Shown: piece by piece, positions 41,168 to 50,100 of the stretch
Layout of the letters: every line of letters starts with the position of its first letter
Numbering within the stretch: the first letter of the stretch is position 1
The notes under the pieces: generated by a model
What the model saw: only the letters and a program-made list of their open reading frames with translations
Database searches by the model: none
Told to the model about the DNA's origin: nothing
From: Lactiplantibacillus fabifermentans DSM 21115
GTDB taxonomy: Bacteria; Bacillota; Bacilli; Lactobacillales; Lactobacillaceae
DNA: 64,000 bases
NCBI RefSeq assembly: GCF_000498955.2
Contig: NZ_AYGX02000032.1
Location: 1 to 64,000 of the forward strand
Reading direction: 5' to 3'
Position numbers and translations under genes: made by a program

Positions 41168-42037
41168 CTATTTACTTAAATCGCTTAAGGTCTTGAAATC
41201 AGTGTCGGATAATTCAACGTTAGCAGCGGCGACATTGTCGGCTAGATGGTCAACTGAACTAGTCCCTGGAATTGGTAAGACATTCTTTGAACGTTTTAAT
41301 AACCACGCCAAGGCGATTTGGGCGGGGCTGACTTGGTACTTATCGGCCATCGTGCTCAATTCACTACCTGGTTGGGCTAACTTACCGGTTGCTAATGGGA
41401 ACCATGGTAAGAAGGCCATATTTTGCGTTTCGGCATAATCTAAGACGTCATCGTCACGATGGTCCGCCACATTATACAAGTTTTCGATGGCATCAATTTT
41501 GGCAACTTTTTGGGCTTCCTTGATTTCAGCGACCGTCACTTGGCTCAAGCCGATATGCTTGATTTTGCCTTCATCTTGAAGCTTCTTCAATTCACCGACT
41601 TGTTCCGCAATCGAAAAATGACTATCAATACGGTGTAAGAAGACCAAATCTTCGTGGTCAATTCCTAGGGTCATCATCGAAACTTCGACTTGTTGCCGCA
41701 AGTAGTTAGCTTCACCATGTGGCGTCCAAATATTCGGACCTTGCCGCGTTTGACCGACCTTATCAGAAATAAAGATTTGGTCGCGGTTTGCGGCGCCTTT
41801 GAGCCCCGCGGCCAAATAGCGGTCCGCAAACCAAGGCCCGTAAGAATCCGCCGTATCAAAGAAGTTCACGCCATAATCTAAGGCTTGCTTGATTACCTTA
41901 ATCCCGCTCTCAGGGTCACGGTAAGGCCCCCAAGTACCGGGACCAGTCAATTGCATCGTCCCATAACCTAATCGATTTACTTTAAACTTATCGTCGAACG
42001 CAAACGTGCCGGCGTTAGCAGCATTAATTTCTGCCAT
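41168..42037 (-). CDS. Aldo/keto reductase 1
   Basis: 289 aa. NADPH-dependent AKR barrel with the catalytic tetrad visible in DTADSYGPWFADR (Asp, Tyr), FISDKVG (Lys) and VFLHRID (His). GLSQVTVAEIKEAQ and PGTSSVDHLADNVAA are cofactor segments. Acts on small aldehydes/ketones, physiological substrate unknown. Start: ATG 42037 has GGAAGCGA 5 nt upstream. The two ATGs at 42052/42055 have none. Own promoter with a 19-bp spacer. Confidence 0.87.
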   Translation of the reverse strand: MAEINAANAGTFAFDDKFKVNRLGYGTMQLTGPGTWGPYRDPESGIKVIKQALDYGVNFFDTADSYGPWFADRYLAAGLKGAANRDQIFISDKVGQTRQGPNIWTPHGEANYLRQQVEVSMMTLGIDHEDLVFLHRIDSHFSIAEQVGELKKLQDEGKIKHIGLSQVTVAEIKEAQKVAKIDAIENLYNVADHRDDDVLDYAETQNMAFLPWFPLATGKLAQPGSELSTMADKYQVSPAQIALAWLLKRSKNVLPIPGTSSVDHLADNVAAANVELSDTDFKTLSDLSK

Positions 42038-42077
42038 CTGAATCGCTTCCATCATTTTAGTTCAGTTTACGAATTAT

Positions 42078-42108
42078 ATTTTAGTCCCTCAAGCCCAGTT
42101 CAGGTCAA
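42078..42108 (-). promoter_or_regulatory. AKR1 promoter with 19-bp spacer (MerR type)
   Basis: Minus strand: -35 TTGACC (42103-42108), 19-bp spacer, -10 TAAAAT (42078-42083). The spacer holds the imperfect dyad CCTGAAC...CTTGAGG. A 19-bp spacer is suboptimal for sigma-70 and characteristic of MerR-activated promoters. An alternative -10 TATAAT at 42073-42078 has no matching -35. Confidence 0.5.
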
Positions 42109-42120
42109 ACATTTCGCTCG

Positions 42121-42969
42121 TTAACCTTGCGTCGGGTTATGCATATAACTATTGGCGGTATCTGGTAAGGCGTTTAAGGCCGCCATGTCAGCCGCACTAA
42201 TACTGAAGTCTAGTTGAGCATTGGCGTCGATATGCGCCGGATTAACCGCCTTCGGTAACGGTAAGACTCCGTTTTGTAAGACAAAGCGTAACGCTAATTG
42301 GGCGACACTGACACCATATTTATCGGCGTATTTTTCAATTTCCGGACTATTCAGCACCCCACCAGTCGCGAGTGGCGAATAAGCTTCTACTAATAAGCCG
42401 TTGTCTTCTGAAAAGCTGGTAATCTTAGGTTCTGTAAAGCCGAGATAATATTGAATTTGATTGACCATTGGCTTAACCGTGGCTTGTTTGAAAATATTCT
42501 TCAAATCACGCACAGCAAAGTTTGAGACCCCAATGGCTTTTGCACGACCACTGTTGTAAATGGCTTCCATCGCTTGCCACGTTTCAATATTTTCTTCGTC
42601 GTGGTTGGTGCCCATTTGCGACCATGGCCATGGCGCATGGATCAAATAGAGGTCGACATAGTCTAAGCCTAAGTTCGTCAATGATTCATCAAAGGCATCT
42701 AATGCCCCTTGATACGTCTTCGTTTCGGCGGGCAACTTCGTGGTGACAAAGATTTCATCCCGGGCAATCCCAGAATCTTTAATGGCTTGACCCACACTGC
42801 GTTCATTGTGATAAGCCAATGCCGTGTCGATATGCCGATAACCGGCTGCTAAGGCGTGCTTAACAGAATTATAAGCGGCATCGCCCGCGGGAATTTGCCA
42901 GGTGCCAAACGCCACTTGGGGAATTTGAACACCGTTACTTAATGCATACGTTTCAGTTAAAGCTGTCAT
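42121..42969 (-). CDS. Aldo/keto reductase 2 (2,5-diketogluconate reductase type)
   Basis: 282 aa. AKR5-like: GYRHIDTALAYHNERSVG (Asp, Tyr), FVTTKLPAE (Lys), LYLIHAPWPW (His), GVSNFAVRDL and LPLPKAVNPAHIDANA for NADPH. Reduces small carbonyls such as methylglyoxal or keto-sugars. Substrate unproven. 24 bp downstream of the 43-codon membrane peptide and probably co-transcribed with it. GGAGG precedes the ATG. Confidence 0.88.
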   Translation of the reverse strand: MTALTETYALSNGVQIPQVAFGTWQIPAGDAAYNSVKHALAAGYRHIDTALAYHNERSVGQAIKDSGIARDEIFVTTKLPAETKTYQGALDAFDESLTNLGLDYVDLYLIHAPWPWSQMGTNHDEENIETWQAMEAIYNSGRAKAIGVSNFAVRDLKNIFKQATVKPMVNQIQYYLGFTEPKITSFSEDNGLLVEAYSPLATGGVLNSPEIEKYADKYGVSVAQLALRFVLQNGVLPLPKAVNPAHIDANAQLDFSISAADMAALNALPDTANSYMHNPTQG

Positions 42970-42993
42970 GAAAAAGCCTCCAATATAATTAGT

Positions 42994-43125
42994 TTATTTA
43001 TTTTTAGTTGCGACGGTTGTCCGCCGGGGTTTGAAAATACGAGTTGTTGGTTGGGTGGGATCCCCAATTAAAGTCAATAAGCCCGTCGCCACTAAAACGA
43101 CGGCTAAAATTTGTAAGATTGCCAT
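42994..43125 (-). CDS. 43-aa single-helix membrane protein
   Basis: Too short for usual cut-offs but convincing: AGGAGGAG about 10 nt before the ATG, and 43 uninterrupted codons. It has an N-terminal hydrophobic helix (AILQILAVVLVATGLLTLIG) and a cationic tail (IFKPRRTTVATKNK). First gene of the AKR2 unit. The topology would place the basic tail inside. No family recognised. It might tether or regulate the reductase or act as a small stress peptide. Confidence 0.72.
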   Translation of the reverse strand: MAILQILAVVLVATGLLTLIGDPTQPTTRIFKPRRTTVATKNK

Positions 43126-43169
43126 TTTAAATGCGCTCCTCCTATGGGTCTTATCAGTTAACGAAATTC

Positions 43170-43200
43170 AGTTTAGGCCCTTCGACCTACTAGAAGGCAA
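43170..43200 (-). promoter_or_regulatory. Promoter of the small peptide/AKR2 unit, 19-bp spacer
   Basis: Minus strand: -35 TTGCCT (43195-43200), 19-bp spacer, -10 TAAACT (43170-43175). CCTTC-N9-GAAGG dyad is centred in the spacer, the MerR-family pattern, as at AKR1. Confidence 0.55.
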
Positions 43201-43223
43201 TCATAAAGTTTGAATTTTGCAAA

Positions 43224-43256
43224 AAAAATCAGCAATGCTTAGCATCACTGATTTTT
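43224..43256 (-). terminator. Terminator of the MFS carrier (CynX type)
   Basis: AAAAATCAG...CTGATTTTT with inner ATGC/GCAT, followed on the minus strand by eight T. Confidence 0.85.
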
Positions 43257-43259
43257 AGA

Positions 43260-44450
43260 TTAATCATAAATGGTTGCACGGTGTTGAATGACGGTACCTG
43301 CTAACGTTAGCAAGGCTGAAAAGACGATAGCCAACCACAGCACTAACGACCAGCCGATTTGAGCACCTAGCCACCCGAACAAAACTGGTCCAAGCGCCGC
43401 TAGTAAGTAGCCCGCCGACTGTGCCATCCCCGATAAATCGGCCGTTTCAAAACCGTTAGTCGTCTTTTGCGTGAAAAATACCACGGCTAAGCTGAAAGCC
43501 GCCCCAGAACCGAGTCCTAATAAGACACAGAGGACTGCCGCAAACCCGAAGTTTGTTCCGGGTAACAAGACGCCCGCAATCCCGCCGATAAAACCGATAC
43601 CCACAATAGCCACCATCGCTTTGACGCCAGCTTTTTTACCCGAAGTCGCTGGCACTAAGTAAGACATCGGTAAGCCACTGAGTTGCATAATGGTCACTAA
43701 ATTGCCGGCAGCAATGATCGAAAAACCGTGGGCGGTAAAAATCGTCGGTAACCACGTTAACAAGGAATAATAAACTAACGCCTGTAAACCAAAGAAGGCA
43801 GTCACGACCCACGCTAATGGGCGGCCCCAAACACTCCCATGCGTAGTAGTTTCGGCAGCCGTTGGCGTTTCAATAACGGCGGGTGCGCGATGATTGTATT
43901 TTAAATTCGGCAACCATGCGACGAGATTGAGCAGGCCAATCACCGATAAAACGGCCATCGTTAACGGTAACGACCAATGGGCAGCCAATACGCCGGAAAT
44001 CCCGGTGCCGAGTGACCCAATCAGAAGCATCGAAATCGTATATTGACTCGTGGCGACTTCAATCTTATCGGGGAAATTATCCTTAATAATTGCCGGAATC
44101 AAGACATTGCCACCATCGGCCCCAATTCCGACTAACAAGGTGCCTAAAAACAGTAACGGAATCGCGGGAATGACGCGCAAGTAACTCCCAAGGGCTAAAA
44201 TAATTAGCATGCCATAAATCGTCCATTCGTTCCCAAACCGACGCCCCCAGCGTGCAATGATCGGTGACATTACTGCAAAGGTCAATAATGGGATGGTCGT
44301 CAATAACCCGGCCATCGAACTCGGCAAGCCGAGCGTCTTTTTTAAACTACTAATTAATCCGGGCATCATCGTAATTGGCAGCCGCATATTCGTCGCTGCC
44401 AGCATCATGCCTAACGTCAAATACCGACTATGTTGATGAGTGGTTTCCAT
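43260..44450 (-). CDS. MFS transporter, CynX/NimT family
   Basis: 396 aa, twelve helices. TNMRLPITMMPGLISSLKKTLGLPSSMAGLLTTIPLLTFAVMSPIIARWGRRFG with the MFS loop 2-3 motif, and GADGGNVLIPAIIKDNFPDKIEVATSQYT. CynX-type proteins export or import small organic anions and 2-nitroimidazole-like drugs. Substrate unknown. Downstream of an ArsR regulator, with the operator-like repeat at 44480-44499 between them. Confidence 0.85.
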   Translation of the reverse strand: METTHQHSRYLTLGMMLAATNMRLPITMMPGLISSLKKTLGLPSSMAGLLTTIPLLTFAVMSPIIARWGRRFGNEWTIYGMLIILALGSYLRVIPAIPLLFLGTLLVGIGADGGNVLIPAIIKDNFPDKIEVATSQYTISMLLIGSLGTGISGVLAAHWSLPLTMAVLSVIGLLNLVAWLPNLKYNHRAPAVIETPTAAETTTHGSVWGRPLAWVVTAFFGLQALVYYSLLTWLPTIFTAHGFSIIAAGNLVTIMQLSGLPMSYLVPATSGKKAGVKAMVAIVGIGFIGGIAGVLLPGTNFGFAAVLCVLLGLGSGAAFSLAVVFFTQKTTNGFETADLSGMAQSAGYLLAALGPVLFGWLGAQIGWSLVLWLAIVFSALLTLAGTVIQHRATIYD

Positions 44451-44479
44451 AATAAGTGCACTTCTTTCCTAAGTAACTT

Positions 44480-44499
44480 AGTTCGATAATCATCAAACT
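44480..44499. promoter_or_regulatory. Operator-like inverted repeat before the MFS gene
   Basis: AGTTCGATAATCATCAAACT: arms AGTTCGAT / ATCAAACT (7 of 8) with a 4-nt centre, in the 63-bp gap between arsR and the MFS gene. A 12-2-12-like dyad suits ArsR/SmtB repressors. Confidence 0.55.
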
Positions 44500-44513
44500 A
44501 AAAATCAAAAAAA

Positions 44514-44813
44514 TTATAACGTCGCTAAAAAACCGGGCAAATACTGTTCAAAAGTTGCCGACCGTAACGATAAATACTTCGTTTGGGCCACTTGCCGGGT
44601 ATTGGTCAACCCGACCAACCGCAACGCTTTAAAATGGTATGACACCGTCGACTTGCTGATATTTAATTGCGCCCCCACTTCACTACAAGTCATTTCCCGT
44701 TGCGCTTGGTACAGCACCCGAATAATTCGGAGCCGGTTCTCTTCAGCTAACGCTTTAAAAATTGCGATTCGCCGCTGATCATCAGCAGCTTGTTGTTGTA
44801 GTTCGATATCCAT
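44514..44813 (-). CDS. ArsR-family helix-turn-helix regulator
   Basis: 99 aa. IAIFKALAEENRLRIIRVLYQAQREMTCSEVGAQLNISKSTVSYHFKALRLVGLTNTRQVAQTKYLSL is an ArsR winged helix. No CxC metal box is visible, so it may sense something other than a metal. Start uncertain: ATG 44813 chosen, no clear ribosome site (a TTG at 44849 is the upstream limit). Same strand as, and probably repressor of, the MFS carrier. Confidence 0.78.
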   Translation of the reverse strand: MDIELQQQAADDQRRIAIFKALAEENRLRIIRVLYQAQREMTCSEVGAQLNISKSTVSYHFKALRLVGLTNTRQVAQTKYLSLRSATFEQYLPGFLATL

Positions 44814-44930
44814 GAAACTAAGTCTACGCGGATGAGACAAAATGCGCAACCATTTTAGCAGCTGCGTTTATTCGACTAACGTTCCACTATTGATTTAATA
44901 TTGCCCTTAAACATAGACCGGAGGTACCTA

Positions 44931-45155
44931 ATGACTATCGCCAAACCATACCAGCTGGGGCAGATAACAATGCTAGCAGTACCAGTGGGAATCCACGCCG
45001 CCCTTGACCAATACGCGGTCTTTTCAAATCAAGCTAGTACCAGCTTGCCGGTCCCGCAAAACCCATTTACTGATCCGGACTTCATTAGAAAACATGCATT
45101 AATCATGACTGATAACGACTTCATAACTACTGAAATTTTGGATGATGAATTTTAG
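44931..45155 (+). CDS. Small unknown protein
   Basis: 74 aa, no membrane helix, acidic tail (DNDFITTEILDDEF). GGAGG 6 nt before the ATG and a strong terminator after it make it a believable gene. Divergent from arsR. No family recognised. The length and acidic C-terminus recall antitoxins, but no toxin partner is present. Confidence 0.6.
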   Translation: MTIAKPYQLGQITMLAVPVGIHAALDQYAVFSNQASTSLPVPQNPFTDPDFIRKHALIMTDNDFITTEILDDEF

Positions 45156-45183
45156 TCGCTCATTAGATTGCCGTTCGCAAACC

Positions 45184-45236
45184 AAAAAGCGTGTCATTCA
45201 TCATTATCATCATAATGACCGAATGACACGCTTTTT
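45184..45236. terminator. Bidirectional terminator
   Basis: AAAAAGCGTGTCATTC / GAATGACACGCTTTTT perfect 16-bp stem between the convergent small gene and MFS multidrug carrier. Confidence 0.9.
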
Positions 45237-45246
45237 TTAATGTGAA

Positions 45247-46485
45247 TTAGACCGTTGCCGGTTGTTTTTTCCAAATGTCTGGTACTAACCATAAAATTAA
45301 GATCAAGTTAATCAACAACATGACTGCGGTCAAAATAAAGACCGAATTATAGTCAAAGATCCCGGCAATCACGCCCCCTAATAGGGCGCCGAGCATATTG
45401 CCAATCGCTTGAAATGATTGATTATAGCTAAAAATCGTTGAGGTTAAGTGCACCGGCGTATTTTTGGTTAACACTGTCTGAATTTCTGGGAACAACGCCC
45501 CATCCGAAATCCCAATAGCGAACCGTAAAATCCCGAGCAAAACGACGCTCGTCACGATACCTTGTGGGAAGTACATAATCACCGCAAACACATAGCCGAA
45601 TACTAAGACCCGCCCGGAACCATGGTGGTCACCGTAACGGCCTAAGCGCGGCGCCGCCAAGATATTTGAAATCCCCGGCAAAGCCGCAATAATACCCGCG
45701 ACGACCGTAATTGGCCCGCGATAATGCATTAATTCCCGCACATATAAACTAATAATTGGGGCAATCGACGCATTCCCCAATTGCACAATCATGGTGGAAC
45801 ATAACATCATAATAATCAGTTTAGGGTTCTTGAACGCCGCTAATGGATTGCGACTGTCCCCTGGTTGCCGGTGATGTTCCACCGGTTTGAAATGTTCTTG
45901 CACGAAAAATAAGCTCAATAAAAACGCCCCTACCAATAGGCCGGCCGTAATAAAGAACGTATTACGAATCGAGAACACTTGGGCTAAAAAGCCACCAATG
46001 ACGGGGCCAAATAATTGGCCGCTGACCGCCCCCGTAATCAAAGTACTGAGCGCGTGGCCACTATACTTACGCGGTGTTTGGGAGGCGACCAACGCTTGCG
46101 CATTGGAAATAAAGCCCGCGAAGACCCCTTGAAGGGCCCGTAACGCGACTAATTGCCAAACGTTAGTAACAAAGCCCATCAGCCCCATGGCGACGGCCAT
46201 CCCTAAGGACGCCCGTAGTAGCATGATTTTCCGGCCTTTTTTGTCCGCGATAATCCCCCATAACGGCGCTGAAATCGCCGAGATGGCATAATCCGCCGCA
46301 TAGGCCAGGCCACTATAAAACGTCACTTGTTGCTTAGTAAAATCACCGAGTGAACTCACAAATAAGGACAGAAACGGCATAATTTCACTAAATGCCATCC
46401 CCGCCACAAACGTACAAAACCATAAAACGATTAAATTACGATGCCATGGTCCACGCTCACGTTCTGCGTCATCCACGAAAGTCAT
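45247..46485 (-). CDS. MFS multidrug/tetracycline-type efflux transporter (DHA1)
   Basis: 412 aa, twelve helices. Motif A APLWGIIADKKGRKIMLLR, motif B-like LVALRALQGVFAGFIS, motif C ITGAVSGQLFGPVIGG, all of the drug:H+ antiporter DHA1 group. Starts with the cytoplasmic VDDAERERGPWHRNL. Start uncertain: ATG 46485 with GGAG touching it, or TTG 46491. Its promoter region holds an operator-like palindrome and a Noc-type site. Substrate unknown. Confidence 0.85.
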   Translation of the reverse strand: MTFVDDAERERGPWHRNLIVLWFCTFVAGMAFSEIMPFLSLFVSSLGDFTKQQVTFYSGLAYAADYAISAISAPLWGIIADKKGRKIMLLRASLGMAVAMGLMGFVTNVWQLVALRALQGVFAGFISNAQALVASQTPRKYSGHALSTLITGAVSGQLFGPVIGGFLAQVFSIRNTFFITAGLLVGAFLLSLFFVQEHFKPVEHHRQPGDSRNPLAAFKNPKLIIMMLCSTMIVQLGNASIAPIISLYVRELMHYRGPITVVAGIIAALPGISNILAAPRLGRYGDHHGSGRVLVFGYVFAVIMYFPQGIVTSVVLLGILRFAIGISDGALFPEIQTVLTKNTPVHLTSTIFSYNQSFQAIGNMLGALLGGVIAGIFDYNSVFILTAVMLLINLILILWLVPDIWKKQPATV

Positions 46486-46517
46486 CTCCAAATCTAATGT
46501 GACTTACTCAAAATAAG

Positions 46518-46535
46518 TAGTTGTCATGTCAACTA
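46518..46535. promoter_or_regulatory. Palindrome in the MFS efflux promoter
   Basis: TAGTTGTCATGTCAACTA, 18 bp with one mismatched pair, contains the minus-strand TTGACA -35. Likely repressor site for the efflux gene. The cognate regulator is not adjacent. Confidence 0.5.
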
Positions 46536-46566
46536 GCTTAACACAAACTAAAGAAATATTAACCCT

Positions 46567-46582
46567 TATTTCCCGGGAAATG
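46567..46582. promoter_or_regulatory. Noc-type nucleoid-occlusion binding site (second)
   Basis: TATTTCCCGGGAAATG: the 14-bp core ATTTCCCGGGAAAT (46568-46581) is a perfect palindrome identical to the core of the site at 22373-22388. Intergenic, between the MFS gene and GH1. Confidence 0.72.
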
Positions 46583-46600
46583 ATTATTAAGCAGATAAAA

Positions 46601-46625
46601 AGCCTTATTCAATTTGAACAAGGCT
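46601..46625 (-). terminator. Terminator of the second GH1 gene
   Basis: AGCCTT / AAGGCT with inner TTCAA/TTGAA pairing, then TTTTTATC on the minus strand. Confidence 0.8.
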
Positions 46626-46640
46626 AATTGCTAAGATTTG

Positions 46641-48200
<1,560 letters not shown>

Positions 48201-48238
48201 CCGTTTGTTTAAATCTTCGAACTAAAAGTTTAGTAAAA

Positions 48239-48276
48239 AAAGACTAGGATGCCATTGTCTCAACATCCTAGTCTTT
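48239..48276 (-). terminator. Terminator after hsp20
   Basis: AAAGACTAGGATG / CATCCTAGTCTTT stem with a 12-nt loop, then T-rich sequence on the minus strand. Confidence 0.85.
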
Positions 48277-48286
48277 AACCTAGTTA

Positions 48287-48709
48287 CTAGTTAATTTCAA
48301 TTTTACCGTCATTTTCGCTTGCCGCTTGCTTGGGCAACGTGATGGTCAAAACGCCATCAGCTTGTTGCGCCGTAATCGCCTCGGCTGACACATTTGGCAA
48401 CATATAATCACGTTGTAAGGTGCCTTCACGGCGTTCGTTCATCACAACATTTTGATCTTGGTCGCTATGATCGACGAAGCTGTGCTTTTGAACTTTAATC
48501 GATAACATGTTGTCACGGTATGACAATTTCACATCTTGCTTATCGATTCCGGGGACATCGACATGTACTTGATATTGCGTATCAGTTTCACTAATATCCG
48601 TCTTCAAGGCCTGATTAGCACCTTCAAAGGGCGCCCAAAAGTTTTGCGCCAACCGTTCAAACGGATCCAACATCCCAAAGTCATTCCGATTCATCATTTC
48701 GTTAGTCAT
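48287..48709 (-). CDS. Small heat-shock protein Hsp20
   Basis: 140 aa. Alpha-crystallin domain: KTDISETDTQYQVHVDVPGIDKQDVKLSYRDNMLSIKVQK ... RREGTLQRDYMLPNVSAEAITAQQADGVLTITLPK, with a short N-terminal DPFERLAQNFWAPFEG. ATP-independent holdase binding unfolded proteins. SD GAAAGGGGA upstream. The promoter carries both a CtsR box and a perfect CIRCE, so it is under two heat-shock repressors. Confidence 0.94.
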   Translation of the reverse strand: MTNEMMNRNDFGMLDPFERLAQNFWAPFEGANQALKTDISETDTQYQVHVDVPGIDKQDVKLSYRDNMLSIKVQKHSFVDHSDQDQNVVMNERREGTLQRDYMLPNVSAEAITAQQADGVLTITLPKQAASENDGKIEIN

Positions 48710-48776
48710 CCTAACAATCCCCTTTCAAAACTACGTATTTGGCTAATATTACTTGGTCAGTGGTACCAATTAATTG

Positions 48777-48793
48777 TTTGACCTTTCCTGACC
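48777..48793 (-). promoter_or_regulatory. CtsR box upstream of hsp20
   Basis: Minus strand GGTCAGGAAAGGTCAAA, 15 of 17 to the CtsR heptad repeat (RGTCAAANANRGTCAAA). Just downstream of the -10. Confidence 0.8.
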
Positions 48794-48803
48794 TTCGAAA
48801 TAT

Positions 48804-48831
48804 ATCTTACCAGCTTTGAAACGGAATGCAA
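48804..48831 (-). promoter_or_regulatory. hsp20 promoter
   Basis: -35 TTGCAT (48826-48831), 16-bp spacer, -10 TAAGAT (48804-48809), between CIRCE and the CtsR box. Confidence 0.7.
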
Positions 48832-48835
48832 ATAT

Positions 48836-48862
48836 TTAGCACTCTTTATATTCGAGTGCTAA
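48836..48862. promoter_or_regulatory. CIRCE element (HrcA site)
   Basis: TTAGCACTC-N9-GAGTGCTAA, a perfect match to the CIRCE consensus, 5 bp upstream of the hsp20 -35 and overlapping the end of the marR gene by 4 bp. Confidence 0.95.
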
Positions 48863-49332
48863 ATTTTCAATTGTCGAATCCGATGCATCAGCTCGACAAA
48901 GCGCGTCAGTTCCGCTTCTGAGTAGTCCTGCGCGATATTTTGGGCTTGTGTCGCGATGGCCGCATCCATTTGCACGTGTAACTGGGCCACTTGGGTCCCC
49001 GCTGCTGTCAGTCGCACTAAAACTTCTTTGTTGTTTTGCAGTCGTCGAAATTTTTCAGCTAAACCGAGCTTGGCTAACTTTGTCAGGCCACGCGAAATCG
49101 TTGCTTGCGATAATTGCGTGGCGGCGGGCAATTGTTTGGCCAAACTGGCGGGCTGTTGCGCTAACTGCGCCACAATTTTAATATCCGTTGTCGACAGCTG
49201 GCGCAGTTGTGCTTGTAACGCCGGATCATTAGTCTGTCGTAACGCCCACTGCTTTTCGTCATCATCTAAGCCATCTTGGGTAATAAAGCCATTCAATTCA
49301 GTCATAAGTTGTTGAATTAAGGTCGCAGTCAT
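48859..49332 (-). CDS. MarR-family regulator
   Basis: 157 aa. Winged helix: QLSTTDIKIVAQLAQQPASLAKQLPAATQLSQATISRGLTKLAKLGLAEKFRRLQNNKEVLVRLTAAG. Divergent from the FMN-reductase gene. The 115-bp gap contains two matching palindromes, one in front of each gene, so it likely represses both. SD AAGGAG. Confidence 0.85.
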   Translation of the reverse strand: MTATLIQQLMTELNGFITQDGLDDDEKQWALRQTNDPALQAQLRQLSTTDIKIVAQLAQQPASLAKQLPAATQLSQATISRGLTKLAKLGLAEKFRRLQNNKEVLVRLTAAGTQVAQLHVQMDAAIATQAQNIAQDYSEAELTRFVELMHRIRQLKI

Positions 49333-49351
49333 GGTTAGGTTCTCCTTTTTA

Positions 49352-49363
49352 ATTCACATGAAT
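49352..49363. promoter_or_regulatory. MarR operator copy 1
   Basis: ATTCACATGAAT, a 12-bp palindrome apart from the central CA, near the marR start. It is the reverse complement of copy 2. Confidence 0.65.
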
Positions 49364-49369
49364 AAATAC

Positions 49370-49398
49370 TTGCGTATTATTCGGCTTGCGCCTATAAT
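49370..49398 (+). promoter_or_regulatory. Promoter of the FMN-reductase gene
   Basis: -35 TTGCGT (49370-49375), 17-bp spacer, -10 TATAAT (49393-49398). It is flanked by the two operator copies. Confidence 0.8.
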
Positions 49399-49408
49399 AC
49401 CATTTTGT

Positions 49409-49420
49409 ATTCATGTGAAT
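49409..49420. promoter_or_regulatory. MarR operator copy 2
   Basis: ATTCATGTGAAT, reverse complement of the copy at 49352-49363, just downstream of the -10 of the reductase promoter. Confidence 0.65.
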
Positions 49421-49447
49421 CAATAATTTAAACGAGGTTATAAACTT

Positions 49448-50041
49448 ATGAAAACTATCGCTATCATTTTAGGCAGCAGCCGTCCTACAAGTGCCGGACG
49501 CGCTTTATTTAATCATCTAAAACAACTGGCCCCACAAGTGCAGCCAGAACTCAACTTTACCTTTTTGGACTTAGCGGCTTATCAATTGCCCTTCTTCGCT
49601 GAAGCCTTGCCACCGATGGCTAATGACCATCGTCAGTTACCAGCGACACAACAACAATGGTTGACCGATATGGCGCAGGCAGACGGTTATGTTATTTTAA
49701 CGCCTGAATATAATCATGCCATGCCCGCAGTTTTAAAAAACGCGCTCGACTTTTTAGCTTTTGAAGGCCAACGTAAGCCGGTCAAATTAATTTCTTACGC
49801 CGACAATATGCGCGGCGGTCAATTTGGCGCGGCTAGCTTAGTTCCCGTTTTGCAACGCTTAGGCATGTTAGTCTTGCCTAAGCCGACACCCATCGGCAAC
49901 CTGCCCGCAACGTTACAACCGGATGGCACATTCATCAAAGACGCCCCCTTGCAAGCCCGCTACACCAAAGGGTTAACGGCCGCCTTACACGAGATTGGCT
50001 ACTACACGACAATTTTAACCGACCACCCCTTCACATATTAG
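49448..50041 (+). CDS. NADPH-dependent FMN reductase family protein
   Basis: 197 aa. Flavodoxin-like fold: phosphate loop ILGSSRPTSAGR and the isoalloxazine-side motif TPEYNHAMPAVLKNALDFL. Reduces FMN, quinones or azo compounds with NADPH. Controlled by the divergent MarR. SD GAGGTT. Substrate unknown. Confidence 0.88.
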   Translation: MKTIAIILGSSRPTSAGRALFNHLKQLAPQVQPELNFTFLDLAAYQLPFFAEALPPMANDHRQLPATQQQWLTDMAQADGYVILTPEYNHAMPAVLKNALDFLAFEGQRKPVKLISYADNMRGGQFGAASLVPVLQRLGMLVLPKPTPIGNLPATLQPDGTFIKDAPLQARYTKGLTAALHEIGYYTTILTDHPFTY

Positions 50042-50100
50042 TAGCAGTTTTGCTTAAAACCTGCTACATTAAGAGTGACTAAAAAAGGGGGTCGACCATT

